Shown: one piece after another, positions 1 to 10,106 of the stretch
Layout: each line of letters starts with the position of its first letter
Numbering within the stretch: position 1 is the stretch's first letter
NCBI GenBank assembly: GCA_019677205.1
Contig: JAAMXY010000319.1
Coordinates: 36,391-100,390, forward strand
Direction of reading: 5' to 3'
Length of the DNA: 64,000 nucleotides
From: Pinguiococcus pyrenoidosus
Taxonomy: Eukaryota; Sar; Pinguiophyceae; Pinguiochrysidales; Pinguiochrysidaceae
The notes under the pieces: generated by a model
Databases searched by the model: none
What the model saw: only the letters and a program-made list of their open reading frames with translations
Told to the model about the DNA's origin: nothing
Translations under genes and position numbers: made by a program

Positions 1-2143
1 AAGATGGACAGCATGGATCTGGAGCGTGAGAAGGGCATCACCATCCAGAGTGCGGCGACGTTTTGCCAGTGGAAAGACGCGAGCATCAACATCATCGACA
101 CGCCTGGCCACGTGGACTTCACCATCGAGGTGGAGAGGGCCCTCCGAGTGCTGGATGGGGCAATTCTGGTGCTCTGTGGCGTCTCTGGCGTGCAGAGTCA
201 GTCCGTCACGGTGGATCGCCAGATGAAGCGGTACAACGTGCCTCGCGTTGCGTTCATCAACAAGCTCGACCGCATGGGGGCCAACCCGTGGAAGGTGATC
301 GACGCGCTGCGGGGGACCCTCAAGCTCAATGCGGCCGCCGTACAGGTGCCGATCGGACTGGAGGGAGAGCACAGGGGCGTCGTCGACATCCTGGCCAACC
401 AGACGATCACGTTCGAAGGGGAGTTCGGCGACGAGCTGGTGGTCACCGATGGGATCCCGTCGGACTTGGAGGATCAAGCTGCGGAGAAGTACCAGGAGAT
501 GATCGAGTGCCTTGCTGACGCGGACGATGAGATCGCCGAGCTCTACCTGGAGCAGGAAGAGATTCCGCTGGAGACGCTCAAGGCGGCCATCCGCAGGCAG
601 ACCATTGCCCAGAACTTCGTACCCGTCTTCATGGGAAGCGCCTTCAAGAACAAAGGAGTTCACACGCTGCTGGACGGTGTCCTGGACTACTTGCCCAGCC
701 CGACGGAAGTGGAGAACACCGCCCTCCGCATTGGTGGCGAGGAAGAGGAGGCGTTTCCTGTTTTGTGCAATCCCGATGCGCCGCTTCTCATGCTTGCGTT
801 CAAACTGGAGGATGGCCGCTATGGACAGCTCACGTACATGCGCGTCTACCAGGGCAAGATCCGCCGCGGCGACACCGTGCAGAACATGCAGTCCAGGAAG
901 AAGATCAAGGTGCCACGCCTCGTTCGCATGCACAGCGACGAAATGGAGGAGATCCAGGAGGCGAGCGCCGGCGACGTCGTTGCCATGTTCGGCGTCGATT
1001 GCGCCTCGATGGATTCGTTCACTGACGGGACCTTCGCCGCGTCCATGACCTCCATGTTTGTGCCGGAGCCCGTGATGTCTCTCGCCGTGAGGCCGAAGGA
1101 CTCGAGCATGTTCGACAACTTCTCCAAGGCGGTGGCCAAGTTCACGCGCGAAGATCCCACCCTGCGCTCAGCCACGGACGCGAGCACCGGAGAGACGATC
1201 CTCAGTGGAATGGGCGAGCTTCACCTGGAGATTTACATCGAGCGCATGAACAGAGAGTACGGCGTGGCGCTGGAAGTGGGGAACCCCAAGGTCAAGTATC
1301 GCGAAGCGATCACTGGCCGCGTCGAGTTCAATCACCTGCATAAGAAGCAGACGGGCGGTTCTGGGCAGTTTGCTCGGGTGATCGGCTACGTGGAGAATGT
1401 GGAGGAAGAGGAGATGAAGAGGATGAAGCAGGACTCCAGCGAGGAGGATGTGACGCTCGGGTTTGATTTCGTGAACAGCGTCATCGGCACCAATATTCCC
1501 CCGGAGTACATCCCGAGCTGTGAGAATGGCGCAAAGGACGCCGTGATGCACGGCACCCTCATTCGTGCCCCCGTGCAAGGGGTACGGGTCGTCCTGCAGG
1601 ATGGGCAGCACCATCCCGTCGATTCCTCCGATTTTGCCTTCCGGACGTCCATGGCGCACGCCCTGCGCGACTCCATGAAGCAATGCAATCCTCAGGTATC
1701 GCTGTTTTTTGGCACCTGGTGCTCGGCGTCGCCGCTCTAATGGTCTCGGTCTGCATCTTGGAATGCTAGGTGCTGGAGCCAATCATGGACGTGGAGGTCG
1801 CCGTGCCCACGCAGTTCCAGGGGGATGTCATGGCCGGCATTACGCGGCGCAGGGGCATGATTCTCAACGCGGAACCCGCCGAGGACGGCTCGTCCTACTC
1901 AATACGAGCAACGGTGCCCCTTGCCGAAATGTTTGGGTACAGCACGGACTTGCGCAGCAGCACTCAGGTACGTCACGCTGAGGACTTGAGCTTCGTTTCC
2001 CGGTGTAGCTGACATCGAAGGCGCAGGGCATGGGCGAGTTCACGATGGAATACGCGAAGCATGAAGCTGTGCCGAGAGACAAGCAAGAAGAGCTCGTGAA
2101 GGCGTATCATGAGGAGCTCTTAGAGGCCGAGGCCACGAACTAG
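1..2143 (+). CDS. GFM1: Mitochondrial translation elongation factor G1 (3' part)
   Basis: GTPase that drives ribosome translocation in mitochondria. The visible part is about 669 residues, against roughly 750 in animal GFM1; the presequence and P-loop lie left of the window, whose first codon (AAG, 1-3) is already in frame. Visible motifs: switch I (REKGIT), G3 DTPGHVDF, G4 NKLDRMG, and the G5-like GSAFKNKG, followed by domains II-V. Proposed exons are 1-1695, 1770-1967 and 2027-2143; both introns (74 and 59 nt) are GT-AG and phase 0. The second junction joins the domain V segment starting VLEPIM, through FGYSTDLRS, to [13 protein letters not shown], exactly as in mEFG1. Without splicing, translation would stop at 1738-1740. 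The spacing and sequence fit mEFG1 better than plastid EF-G or mEFG2. It converges on the TBC gene. Confidence 0.93.
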
Positions 2144-2396
2144 TGGAGGATAGTTTTGCACAGCGATCCATTGGCTGATCAGGTGACCCAGCCGCTCTCG
2201 ATGCCAACGAGGTCAAGAAAGGCTCCCCGCATTTCGTGGGCTGAGCAACAGATTTTTATGCCTTTGGATTCCATTTGAGTCGATCGAGCGTTGCAGACCT
2301 ACAGTCTCCTCGGGGGTGAATGCGTCGACCCTCTGTCCTTGCGGCCAGGCATTGACGTCACCGATCCAGCCCTCCCAGCCCTCCCAGCCCTCCAAG

Positions 2397-3945
2397 CTAG
2401 GACAGGTGGTTCTTCGCATCGGTGAATGCCTGGCTAAGGATGAAAGCCTGACTCAAGAGAGGTTCTACTTCCTCCTCGCCCCACTCCTTTATCGGCATAT
2501 CCTACGAAGCGCAAGGTTCGTGGTCAGATGCCGAGGCCGCGTGGGCTGTGTTCCACACGGAGGACGCAGCGTGTACCTGCAAGAAGAGCACCAGGTCCTG
2601 GAACTTCATAGTCCGGAGATCGTCACTAAAGTGACAAAGCAGCGTGGCGCAGAGGTACGTATGAAACGCTTCGAAGCCGTCCTTCTCACTCAAGTACGTG
2701 TCCCATATGCGAATGATCGCTGGCAGGTTGAGCTCCCGCATGAAAAGGCAGTTCATCCAGCGGAACGCGAATTGGACCTACACCACCGACAAAAGTGAAT
2801 CCCTCTCCCGGGTCCTCGCGAGAGGCGAAGGGCAGGCATACCGTCCGGAGATTCTCAGCCTCAAAATGCTCAGCCAGAGGTCGATCGATGCGGCGTACGA
2901 GGTGCTCGAGGGAATCGCACATGCGGGTCAGCCCGGGCGTTCCCTCGGTGTAGTGATCCAGGATCGCGTCGAGCAGCTTCGTAACACACCAGTACGTGTC
3001 CGCCTCCACCTAACGGCAACGTGGGTGAAATCCCTCCTTCAACGGTGCGGCTGGCACTTCGCAGTGGCGAACCTCGTCAAGGACCTGTGGGTCGACGTGA
3101 CCTATGTCACAGTAGGCCGCGTTCTCTCCAAGGCAGCCGCTCAAAAACACCAAGAAGAACGGTGTCACGAGGTCGTTGATTCCCTGCACACGAAGCGTTT
3201 CTCTAAGCGGCAAGCCCTCGGCATGGAAGGCGAGTGCGGCAGCTTCGAGGGGGTCCAGTACCTGCACGTAGCCACTCGCTGGATGGCGAATTGCCCAGAT
3301 GTAGAGGATTCGCTCCATGCACCGGTGCACCACCTCGTGATGGAAGAGGGGCACCCCCGGGGCCGTGCGCGGCACGTCCACCAAGATCTGCCGCAGCAGA
3401 TCCTGCTCCTGGGACGTGCGCTGCTGGTCCGGTATGTCGAAGTAGAGCGGAACGCTCTCCGCATATTCCCTTCGCTTGCGCTTGAGGCTGCCCGGCCGGC
3501 GCGACGCATTCGACGGCACGTAGCCCAAGATGAGCTTCCACACCAGGCTCCGATGCTCCGCAGGCACTCCGTTCCACGCCAGCGCGCGTAACCGCTCCAG
3601 ATCCACAATGTCCTCCTCCAGCAGCTGGGAGAACTGCTGCTCTCGGTAGCTGCCGATGCTGGGCGCCACTTTGTCCTGTCTGCTCTTGGCCGCCGCAGCC
3701 AGCGCGGCCATATCCACCGACGAGGAGGCGTCCGTCTCTGCGGAAGACGCGCTCTCGGACCGCTTCGCGCCGCCGTTCCGCTTGCGCTCGGAGCTGAAGC
3801 CCACGAGCAGCCCAGCGGGTCTGGGATGGGAGCCGATGGGTTCCGGCGCCAGCCCGTCGCTGTTGCCCAAGCGGACGGACCCGGGCACCGGCGCGCTCGT
3901 CCGGTTCCCACCGCGGCCAGACAGGCGTCTGAAAAAGCTGCTCAT
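2397..3945 (-). CDS. TBC-domain Rab GTPase-activating protein, TBC1D22-like
   Basis: Predicted RabGAP of 427 residues acting in membrane traffic. Exons on the minus strand: 3945-3262, 3183-3058, 3009-2842, 2777-2577, 2501-2397; all introns (78, 48, 64, 75 nt) are GT-AG and phase 0. The arginine finger (ILVDVPRT) and glutamine finger (YVQ) of the TBC dual-finger mechanism are both present. The spliced joins recreate TBC1D22 landmarks: YVQ-GINDLVTPFF, VEADTYW, VQFAFRWMN and RIWDTYLSE, and an end resembling the family's terminal helix. The N-terminal 140 residues are Ser/Arg/Ala-rich and probably disordered. The start is the ATG at 3945 (MSSFFRRLSG); the longer open frame upstream has no ATG. 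The first intron has a length divisible by three and no in-frame stop, so its retention would add 26 residues right after the glutamine finger. Confidence 0.88.
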
Positions 3946-4320
3946 CGGATCTATCTGGCGTGTGGCCTCCCAAAACGGCGCGGAATTTAAGCTTCTCTCT
4001 CCCTCTGGCAATGTTCAAGATAGTCTTCGCTGTAATGTAGCAGGATAAGACATCCTAGCGCGCAAAAATTTGCCAGTACATGGTACCAAATTAGTATTAT
4101 GGAAATCAGTGACGATACACAAATGCTGGAACAGACTCCACAAGTTTATCGAAGCATGTATGGTGTAATTTTTGATGAGCTATTAAGCTTTATTACTGCA
4201 AAATTACAGGAAAAACCCAAACAGCGCACCACCGCAGCCGGCGTTGCGTCGCCGCGACGAAGTTCCTGTACGCAGCATTTCCTTGTGCTCCAAGATGCTT
4301 TCAGGAGCGCTTCGTCTGGC
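3946..4320. other. Divergent intergenic region with an AT-rich island
   Basis: This 375-base space separates the divergent TBC and cyclophilin genes. Bases about 4031-4215 are much more AT-rich than their surroundings. They keep an open frame from the ATG at 4099 that runs in frame into the proposed cyclophilin start at 4321. It may be a promoter, an inserted fragment such as organelle DNA, or a longer N-terminus; I cannot decide between these. Confidence 0.4.
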
Positions 4321-4991
4321 ATGCAAAGGCGCGCGTCGAGCGCAGGTGGGCACTTGTGGAGAAGTGGAGGCGTCAACCCTCCCCCCACTCTGAAAGCCCT
4401 CGTCAGGTTCTCCCCGCAGGCCTGCGGTTCTGCAGCGCCGACACCAATCCACAGGTGTTCTTCGACATGAGCATTGGTGGCGAAGCTGCTGGACGCATTG
4501 TCTTCGAGCTCCGTGCAGGTGGGTTGCTGTGATCGAGAGCTCGCGTCGGCGTGAAAAGCCGGCTTCAGCGAAGTGTCGATGCGTTGTACTGCTGCTGCCT
4601 TCGTGACACGTTTCTCCATCTTTACCCCAGACGTGGTTCCGAAAACGGCGGAGAACTTTCGCGCTCTCTGCACCGGAGAGAAGGGTGCGTGAGGATCCGC
4701 GAGTCCGAGACTGGAGATCAAATAGCACGGGACTGACTTGGTTGCTCGGCTCCACAGGCTTTGGCTACAAGGGCAGCTCCTTCCACCGAGTGATCCCCGG
4801 CTTCATGTGCCAGGGGGGGGACTTCACCAACCATAACGGCACTGGAGGCAAGTCGATCTACGGCGATCGCTTCGAGGACGAGAACTTCCAGCTCAAGCAC
4901 ACGGGACCGGGAATCCTGAGCATGGCGAACGCTGGGCCCGGCACCAACGTACGTGAAGCTGTCTCGAACGCTCCCCTATCACTCACTCACT

Positions 4992-5072
<81 letters not shown>

Positions 5073-5405
5073 GCACGCCCGATGTATCGCTGACAATTCT
5101 CTTCACCGCAGGGGTCACAATTCTTCATCGTAAGTTGCCGAAAGCGCCACGTGGGCGCAGAGGGCTTTGCCGGAGAGGTTGCTTAGCGACAGGCCCCAAG
5201 CAACCATGGAACTAACCCGCCGCTCTTGTGCCCGCCCCTTCAGTGTACCGCAGACACGTCCTGGCTAGATGGAAACCACGTGGTGTTCGGGGGCGTCGTC
5301 GATGGTATGGACGTCGTTCAGAAGATCGAAGGCGTTGGTTCCCCCGGCGGCAGCACGAGGAAGCAGGTCGTCATCGAGGACTGCGGCGAGCTCACCGAAA
5401 GCTGA
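4321..5405 (+). CDS. Cyclophilin-type peptidyl-prolyl cis-trans isomerase
   Basis: Single-domain cyclophilin of about 182 residues. Exons: 4321-4345, 4420-4518, 4631-4684, 4758-4948, 5112-5129, 5244-5405; all junctions are GT-AG and keep phase. Active-site residues of the cyclophilin A type are present: Arg and Phe in FHRVIPGF, Met/Gln in MCQGGDF, the MANAGPG loop with GSQFFI, and Trp/His in [11 protein letters not shown]. Exon 5 is only 18 nt and codes just GSQFFI, part of the catalytic pocket, so it must be spliced in for function. The short Arg/Ser/Ala-rich leader (MQRRASSAG) could be an organelle-targeting start or the end of a longer N-terminus. The intron between exons 4 and 5 holds a long AC repeat. 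The gene converges on the methyltransferase, with 75 bases between the stops. Confidence 0.9.
4993..5068. repeat. (AC)38 microsatellite
   Basis: Uninterrupted AC dinucleotide tract inside the fourth cyclophilin intron (4949-5111), followed by a short GCAC/GCACGC tail. It lies about 40 bases from the acceptor of the 18-nt exon. Confidence 0.98.
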
Positions 5406-5480
5406 GGACCGAGGAGCAGCGATGCTTCGCAACATCCTCAGGATCTTTGGAGGCGCTAGGCATGAACCTGCGAGTTGCTT

Positions 5481-6289
5481 CTATCTTCGTCGGACCATGG
5501 TGATGAGGCACGGCGTCTCTTCGCGATTGATCTGCTCGTGAACTTGCACGCAATAATCATGAGCGGAGACGCCTGCTGCAAACGTGCGCAGCGCCTCCAG
5601 CTCCTCCTTCCCCTCCGGATGCCCTGGATAACACATGATCTTCGGAGCGAATTCGGCCACGGGCCTGTCAGCAGTCTGTGGAAACGCGGCGCATCCCGAA
5701 GGGCAAATCCTACCGATATGAGGCCACCCGGAGCTATCATGTCCATCGACGCTGTCACGCTCTGCAGCGTCGTGTCCGCAGTTGTCTTGACCGACTTGTC
5801 CGTGCCCGGCAGGTACCCCAGATTGTACACAATCAAGCTCGGCGGGTCTCCTTCTATCGCGCTCAAAACCGCAGCGGGCAGCTCGTGGTGACTGCCTTGG
5901 AAGACGGCTGCGCGGCACGGCACGTCCGGAATTCGATTGTGGCCCGGCTCAAAGCCTGCTCCTTCCAAGCACTCGTACGTCTTCTTCACCGCCTTCTCCT
6001 GCACGTCTACGCACACGAGCAGCGCGGAGTTCACGTTGCGGAAGAGCTCATTGGCGATGAAGAGCGAGTCCGCTCCCTTGCCGCACGTGAGGTCTAATGC
6101 GCATCGCCCACCCGACAGCGCTTCCCGCCACATGCTCTGTGCCAGCAGGAGCGGGTTGTGCGAAGAAAGGCTCTGGAGGCGATGGTAGTCCAACCCGCCG
6201 GACGCACGGGGGATCGAAAGCGCGCGAGAGCACGTGATCACCAGAAGCGTCTGCCCAAAGGCGCGGCGGCTGCTGGTGTAGAGCAGCAT
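5481..6289 (-). CDS. SAM-dependent methyltransferase, YtqB/rRNA-methylase-like (PF06962 type)
   Basis: Predicted small class I methyltransferase, 244 residues, from exons 6289-5714 and 5639-5481 (74-nt GT-AG intron, phase 0). Motif I reads DLTCGKGADS. NLGYLPGTDK and then CYPGHPEGKEE are signature stretches of the bacterial YtqB family; the second appears only after splicing joins GGLIS to IMCYPGHPEG. An alternative acceptor further upstream would leave an intron of only about 35 nt and is less likely. The first 30 residues (MLLYTSSRRAFGQTLL...) are basic and hydroxylated, like a mitochondrial or plastid transit peptide, which would fit a bacterial-origin enzyme acting in an organelle. The bacterial family has been linked to tRNA or rRNA methylation; the substrate here is unknown. 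Confidence 0.8.
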
Positions 6290-6767
6290 AGCGTGCTCAA
6301 GCCTGTGCCGCCGTCCACAGCGACAGCTGAGCTACGCTATACTAAGCCCTCCGGCGTGCCTTGGCAACCACAAATCTCACATCACCGGCGCTGAGACCAG
6401 CGCACTTGTGCGCCTCCGTCCCGCTCGTCTCTGTCCTCCTTCTCTTCGAGGATCGGTAATGGTTGGACTCCTCGTTTTTGCTAGATTCTGTCCGCGGCTG
6501 GGGCTCTGTCCGTCGTCCACGCATTGGTATCCGCCCGATCACCGGTATACTGCATTCTTCAGCGAGGTTGCGGCTGCTATTCTTTTGGATACCAAGCGCC
6601 CAGACGACCGCTTCTCGCGCGCCATTCGCTCCGCTTCTTCTTCTGCTTAGGTGCGTCTCGTGTAGATAGGCCATCAGGCCGGCGCGGGCGGCGCGTGCGC
6701 CGTGTGTAGCTGTAGAGAAGCGCGGGAGGCCGCTAAGAGCGCCTCTGACCCGTCCATCCAGTTCACG
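6290..6767. promoter_or_regulatory. Divergent intergenic region
   Basis: 478 bases between the methyltransferase and CBS-protein starts, presumably holding both promoters and 5' leaders. I see no convincing open frame. One ATTGG pentamer lies at 6523-6527. Confidence 0.35.
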
Positions 6768-7740
6768 ATGATTCGCGCGGTGGGAAGTACTGCGCGCCGC
6801 ATTGGCTCCGCCGGCGCTGCGCGAGGCTCCTGGGTGGCAGTGAGGGCCATGGCGACCTCCGGAGGTGAGGCATCATCGCCAGGCGCTTGAGCACTTTTGG
6901 GAAAAACTGAAGTGCTTTTCTAAACCCCGACAGACTTGCCGCCTCCGGCGCACGAGCATTCCGCGCGCATCCGGCCGGCGGAGGTGGGCCTGGGGGAGAC
7001 GGCTCAGCACATGTTCGACATCGGAGGAGTCTTCACCAACAAGCCGATTACGATGGGTCCGGACGCGACAGTCTATGAGGTACGACTCGTCTTCCCTCTT
7101 TCGTCCTTCATCTTTGGTGCTGTTCTGGTTCTCCTTGCACGCACGCCTGGCAGCGTCTCTCTGGGCAGCGTCTCTCTGCAACGCGAAGGGTTCACGAGCG
7201 GATGGCGATCGTAGGCGCTGCAGCTTTTCGTGGCGAACAATACGGATGCGGTCATGATTGTCAACGAGAACCAGGAGGTCCTGGGCATCCTGTCGCAGCG
7301 CGACTACGTGTAAGTCCCTTCAGGAGTGGCAGCGGCGGTCAGCTGCTCAGCGTGCTTCTCCCTCTTCCACAGGCGTAAGGTTGCCTTGCTGGGCAAGAGC
7401 TCCAAGGCGACGCCAACGAAGGACATCATGACGACTCGGGCCAACCTCCTGGCCGCAAAGCAGGGAGACTCGCTGCAGAAATGCATGCGGCTGATGCTGG
7501 TAGGTGACTTCACACCAGTGGAAGCGAGTCCATCCCATCGTTTCTGAGCACCAACCCCTTGCTGACGTTCTCGAAACTTCTCAGGCCCGCGACGTTCGCC
7601 ATCTTCCCGTCATCGCGGACGATGAGAAGCTCACGGGGCTTCTCTCCATCAAGGATCTCATCAAGTGCTCCATGGAGCAGAAGGACAGCATGATCAAGGG
7701 CCTCTCCAAGAAGGCTCTCGGGTCGCTGAACCCCGAGTAA
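6768..7740 (+). CDS. Two-CBS-domain protein, probably mitochondrial or plastid
   Basis: Predicted 206-residue protein made almost entirely of a CBS pair (Bateman module), which typically binds adenine nucleotides. Exons: 6768-6864, 6934-7079, 7215-7309, 7373-7499, 7585-7740; introns are 63-135 nt and phases match. CBS1 covers TMGPDATVYEALQLFVANN through GILSQRDYVRKV. CBS2 begins at KDIMTTRANLLAAKQGDSL and ends GLLSIKDLIKCS. The N-terminus (MIRAVGSTARRIGSAGAARG) is Arg/Ala/Gly-rich without acids, like a transit peptide. Many plant and algal organelle proteins have this layout (CBSX type), but no partner is visible here. The third donor could be read two bases away; GTAAGT at 7310 is the one that preserves RDYVRKV. 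The start is the first ATG in the exon giving the basic leader. The gene converges on the giant gene, 121 bases between stops. Confidence 0.87.
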
Positions 7741-7861
7741 ACAGACACGCAACTGGCGTAACCGCCGAGTAGATTTCCCGTCCGATGCGACTGAAGAGCC
7801 ACCCTCCAAGGAAAAAAGGCTGTTGTTTTCTGGGCTGCTCACCGCACACGCCGGGGGCGAC

Positions 7862-10073
7862 CTAGATTTCCGAGCGTCGCCTATTTTGGGCGCGCCGAAT
7901 CGGCTCCGGAGAGGACGGTTCTTCCTCTCCTACTACCTCTCTGATCATTGAGGAAGTGAGCTCCAGGCGGAAGTTTGCAGGCAGATCCACAACATCGGCC
8001 GGCTCATCGGTGCCCACCAGGATTCGGATGAGCCCCAGGGATCCACACCGCCAGATTGCCCCCGAACGCCCACCAGTCCCGGAATCATCCCAGATCTTCA
8101 CGTTCTTCTCTGGATCAGCTGGCGTGGCCCATACCGCCGGGACGCACCGCATCGAGCTTGGCGGCGGCGGATCGTGCGTGGTCGTCACCATGATTCCAAG
8201 CGCCACGAAGCCATTCGGGGCCACGGGCTGCCACGCATACAACGGCTTCTTGCTCCCCGTGAGCGAATACAGCTGCCTGAAGCGCGAGGGAGGCGGAAGG
8301 ATCGCAGTGAGAATCGCCTCGAGCTTCTCGCTGTTGCTGATGCTCAGATTCCCGAGGTCGGTGATCTCCAGGATGACGTGTGCACCTCCTGACTTGGACT
8401 TCGAGGGCGGATTGAAGTCGCCCGACGCGTACGCGCCGAGGCAAACGCGGACGCGATTCCTCCTGAAGATGCCAGATTCAATGTCGGGGATCCAGAGGCT
8501 CACCCGGCTCCGGGTCATCGTTCCCTGCGAGTTCCATACCATCTGGAACGCCTTCTGGGACTGCATCTTGAACTTGTAGGAGTTGCCGACGGCCAGAGCT
8601 CTGTCGAGCGCTTCCTTCCTCGTCATGGTGGGCTCTGCTGCGTCGCTGCCACGCGCGATCATGTCCTCCAGGCCCTCGATCTTCCGTTCCTCAATCTTGA
8701 CCGCATTCAAGTCGATGACCGACGGCTTCGAGAGATCGTCTTCCTGAAGGCCCTCATCGTAGAAAGCCCCCTTGAAGCTCTCGACGGTGATCACACCGTC
8801 GTTCTCAATATCGATTTGGCGCACGAGATCAAAGATCTGAGCAGGCGTCATTTCCAAGCCGAGCCAGGTGAGGCCGCCGTAGAGCTCGGCGTAGGTCAGG
8901 AAGCCGTTCCGCTTCGAGTCAAAAAGCTGGAAGGTGTCCATCGTGAGGAGGCCTTTCGACCTGATGAGATGGCGAATCCGGCTCACGACGGCGCGGAACT
9001 GCAGCAGGTGATACTCGTCAGGGGTCGTGAAGAGCCGACCAAGCGTCGTCTGGTCCAGGGGAACTCGTCGGCGGCGGCGACAGGACTTCACGTCCTTGAA
9101 GAACGCCTTTCTCTGCTCGCACTCATTGCTTTGAAGCGCCCGCAGCAGCGCATTCATCTGCTTCTCCGTGTACTCGACCTGCGAGTCAACGAAGCGACAG
9201 CACTGCTCGGCGGTGGTCTGCTGGTACAGGTAGGCGGGAACGTATCCGGATGACCCGTCAAGGAAGCTCGTCGGCGTTCGAAGCGATATCGACGCTCTGG
9301 GAACGAAGCTTTCCCCCCGCGTGCTGAGGACCGGGTCGAGCAGCGGCTTCGATTGTCTCATGTGGATGACCCCGCGGATCGCTTCAGCTTCAAAGAGGCT
9401 GAGCACCACGTAGTATCGACCGCTCTGCATGTAATAGAACGCATGCTTGCGGATCATTTCGTGCGCCTGAGAGCGGTCCAGGTATCCGTCCTGGTCGGTG
9501 TCCATGGTTTCCATCATGTAGCTCACGAGATCATCGCCACCCGTCTCGCCACCTTCGAAGTCCACATCCATGGCCTTGAGGACTTCTCGCAACTCGCGCT
9601 GCGAGTAGAGCCCGTTGTTCGACACGTCGAACATGTCCAGCGATTTCTGCAGGCGGACTTCCTGATCTGATGTCAAGCTGGGCCCATGTGAACCGACCTG
9701 GGACAGTCTCTGAACGACGCCACCCGGCGCACCGTCCCCCATGGTGCCGTCGTCCATGATGAGCGCCTCCTCGTCCGGCACCCAGTCCAAGATGCAGATG
9801 ACGTTCTTGAGCCGCCGAAAGGTCTTCAGTGCCCAAGAGCGCTCGTAGTGGTTCCGACTGAAGTAGAGATAGTCCGGGAAGGACAGCTTGATGGGAGCCT
9901 TCGTGAGCTTCACCAGCACGCCGTAGTCCCGCAGAGGATAGAATCCGTGCAGGTCGCCAGTCGGAGGGTGTGCGAGAGCTTCGAGAGGCCACGATCGGAT
10001 CCCTTCGTCCTCTCTGCTGTACTTCTTCTTGGTGTACTGATCCGGCGGCTCCTCGCTCTCCTTCTCGTGCTCT

Positions 10074-10106
<33 letters not shown>

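Noticed and set aside
3946..4011. Longer N-terminus for the TBC protein (frame open to 4011)
   Set aside because: The open frame begins at TTG, not ATG; the first ATG is at 3945.
4993..5068. AC repeat as a possible mobile-element or Z-DNA feature
   Set aside because: A simple microsatellite is enough; there are no flanking duplications. Z-DNA potential is real for AC tracts but cannot be judged here.
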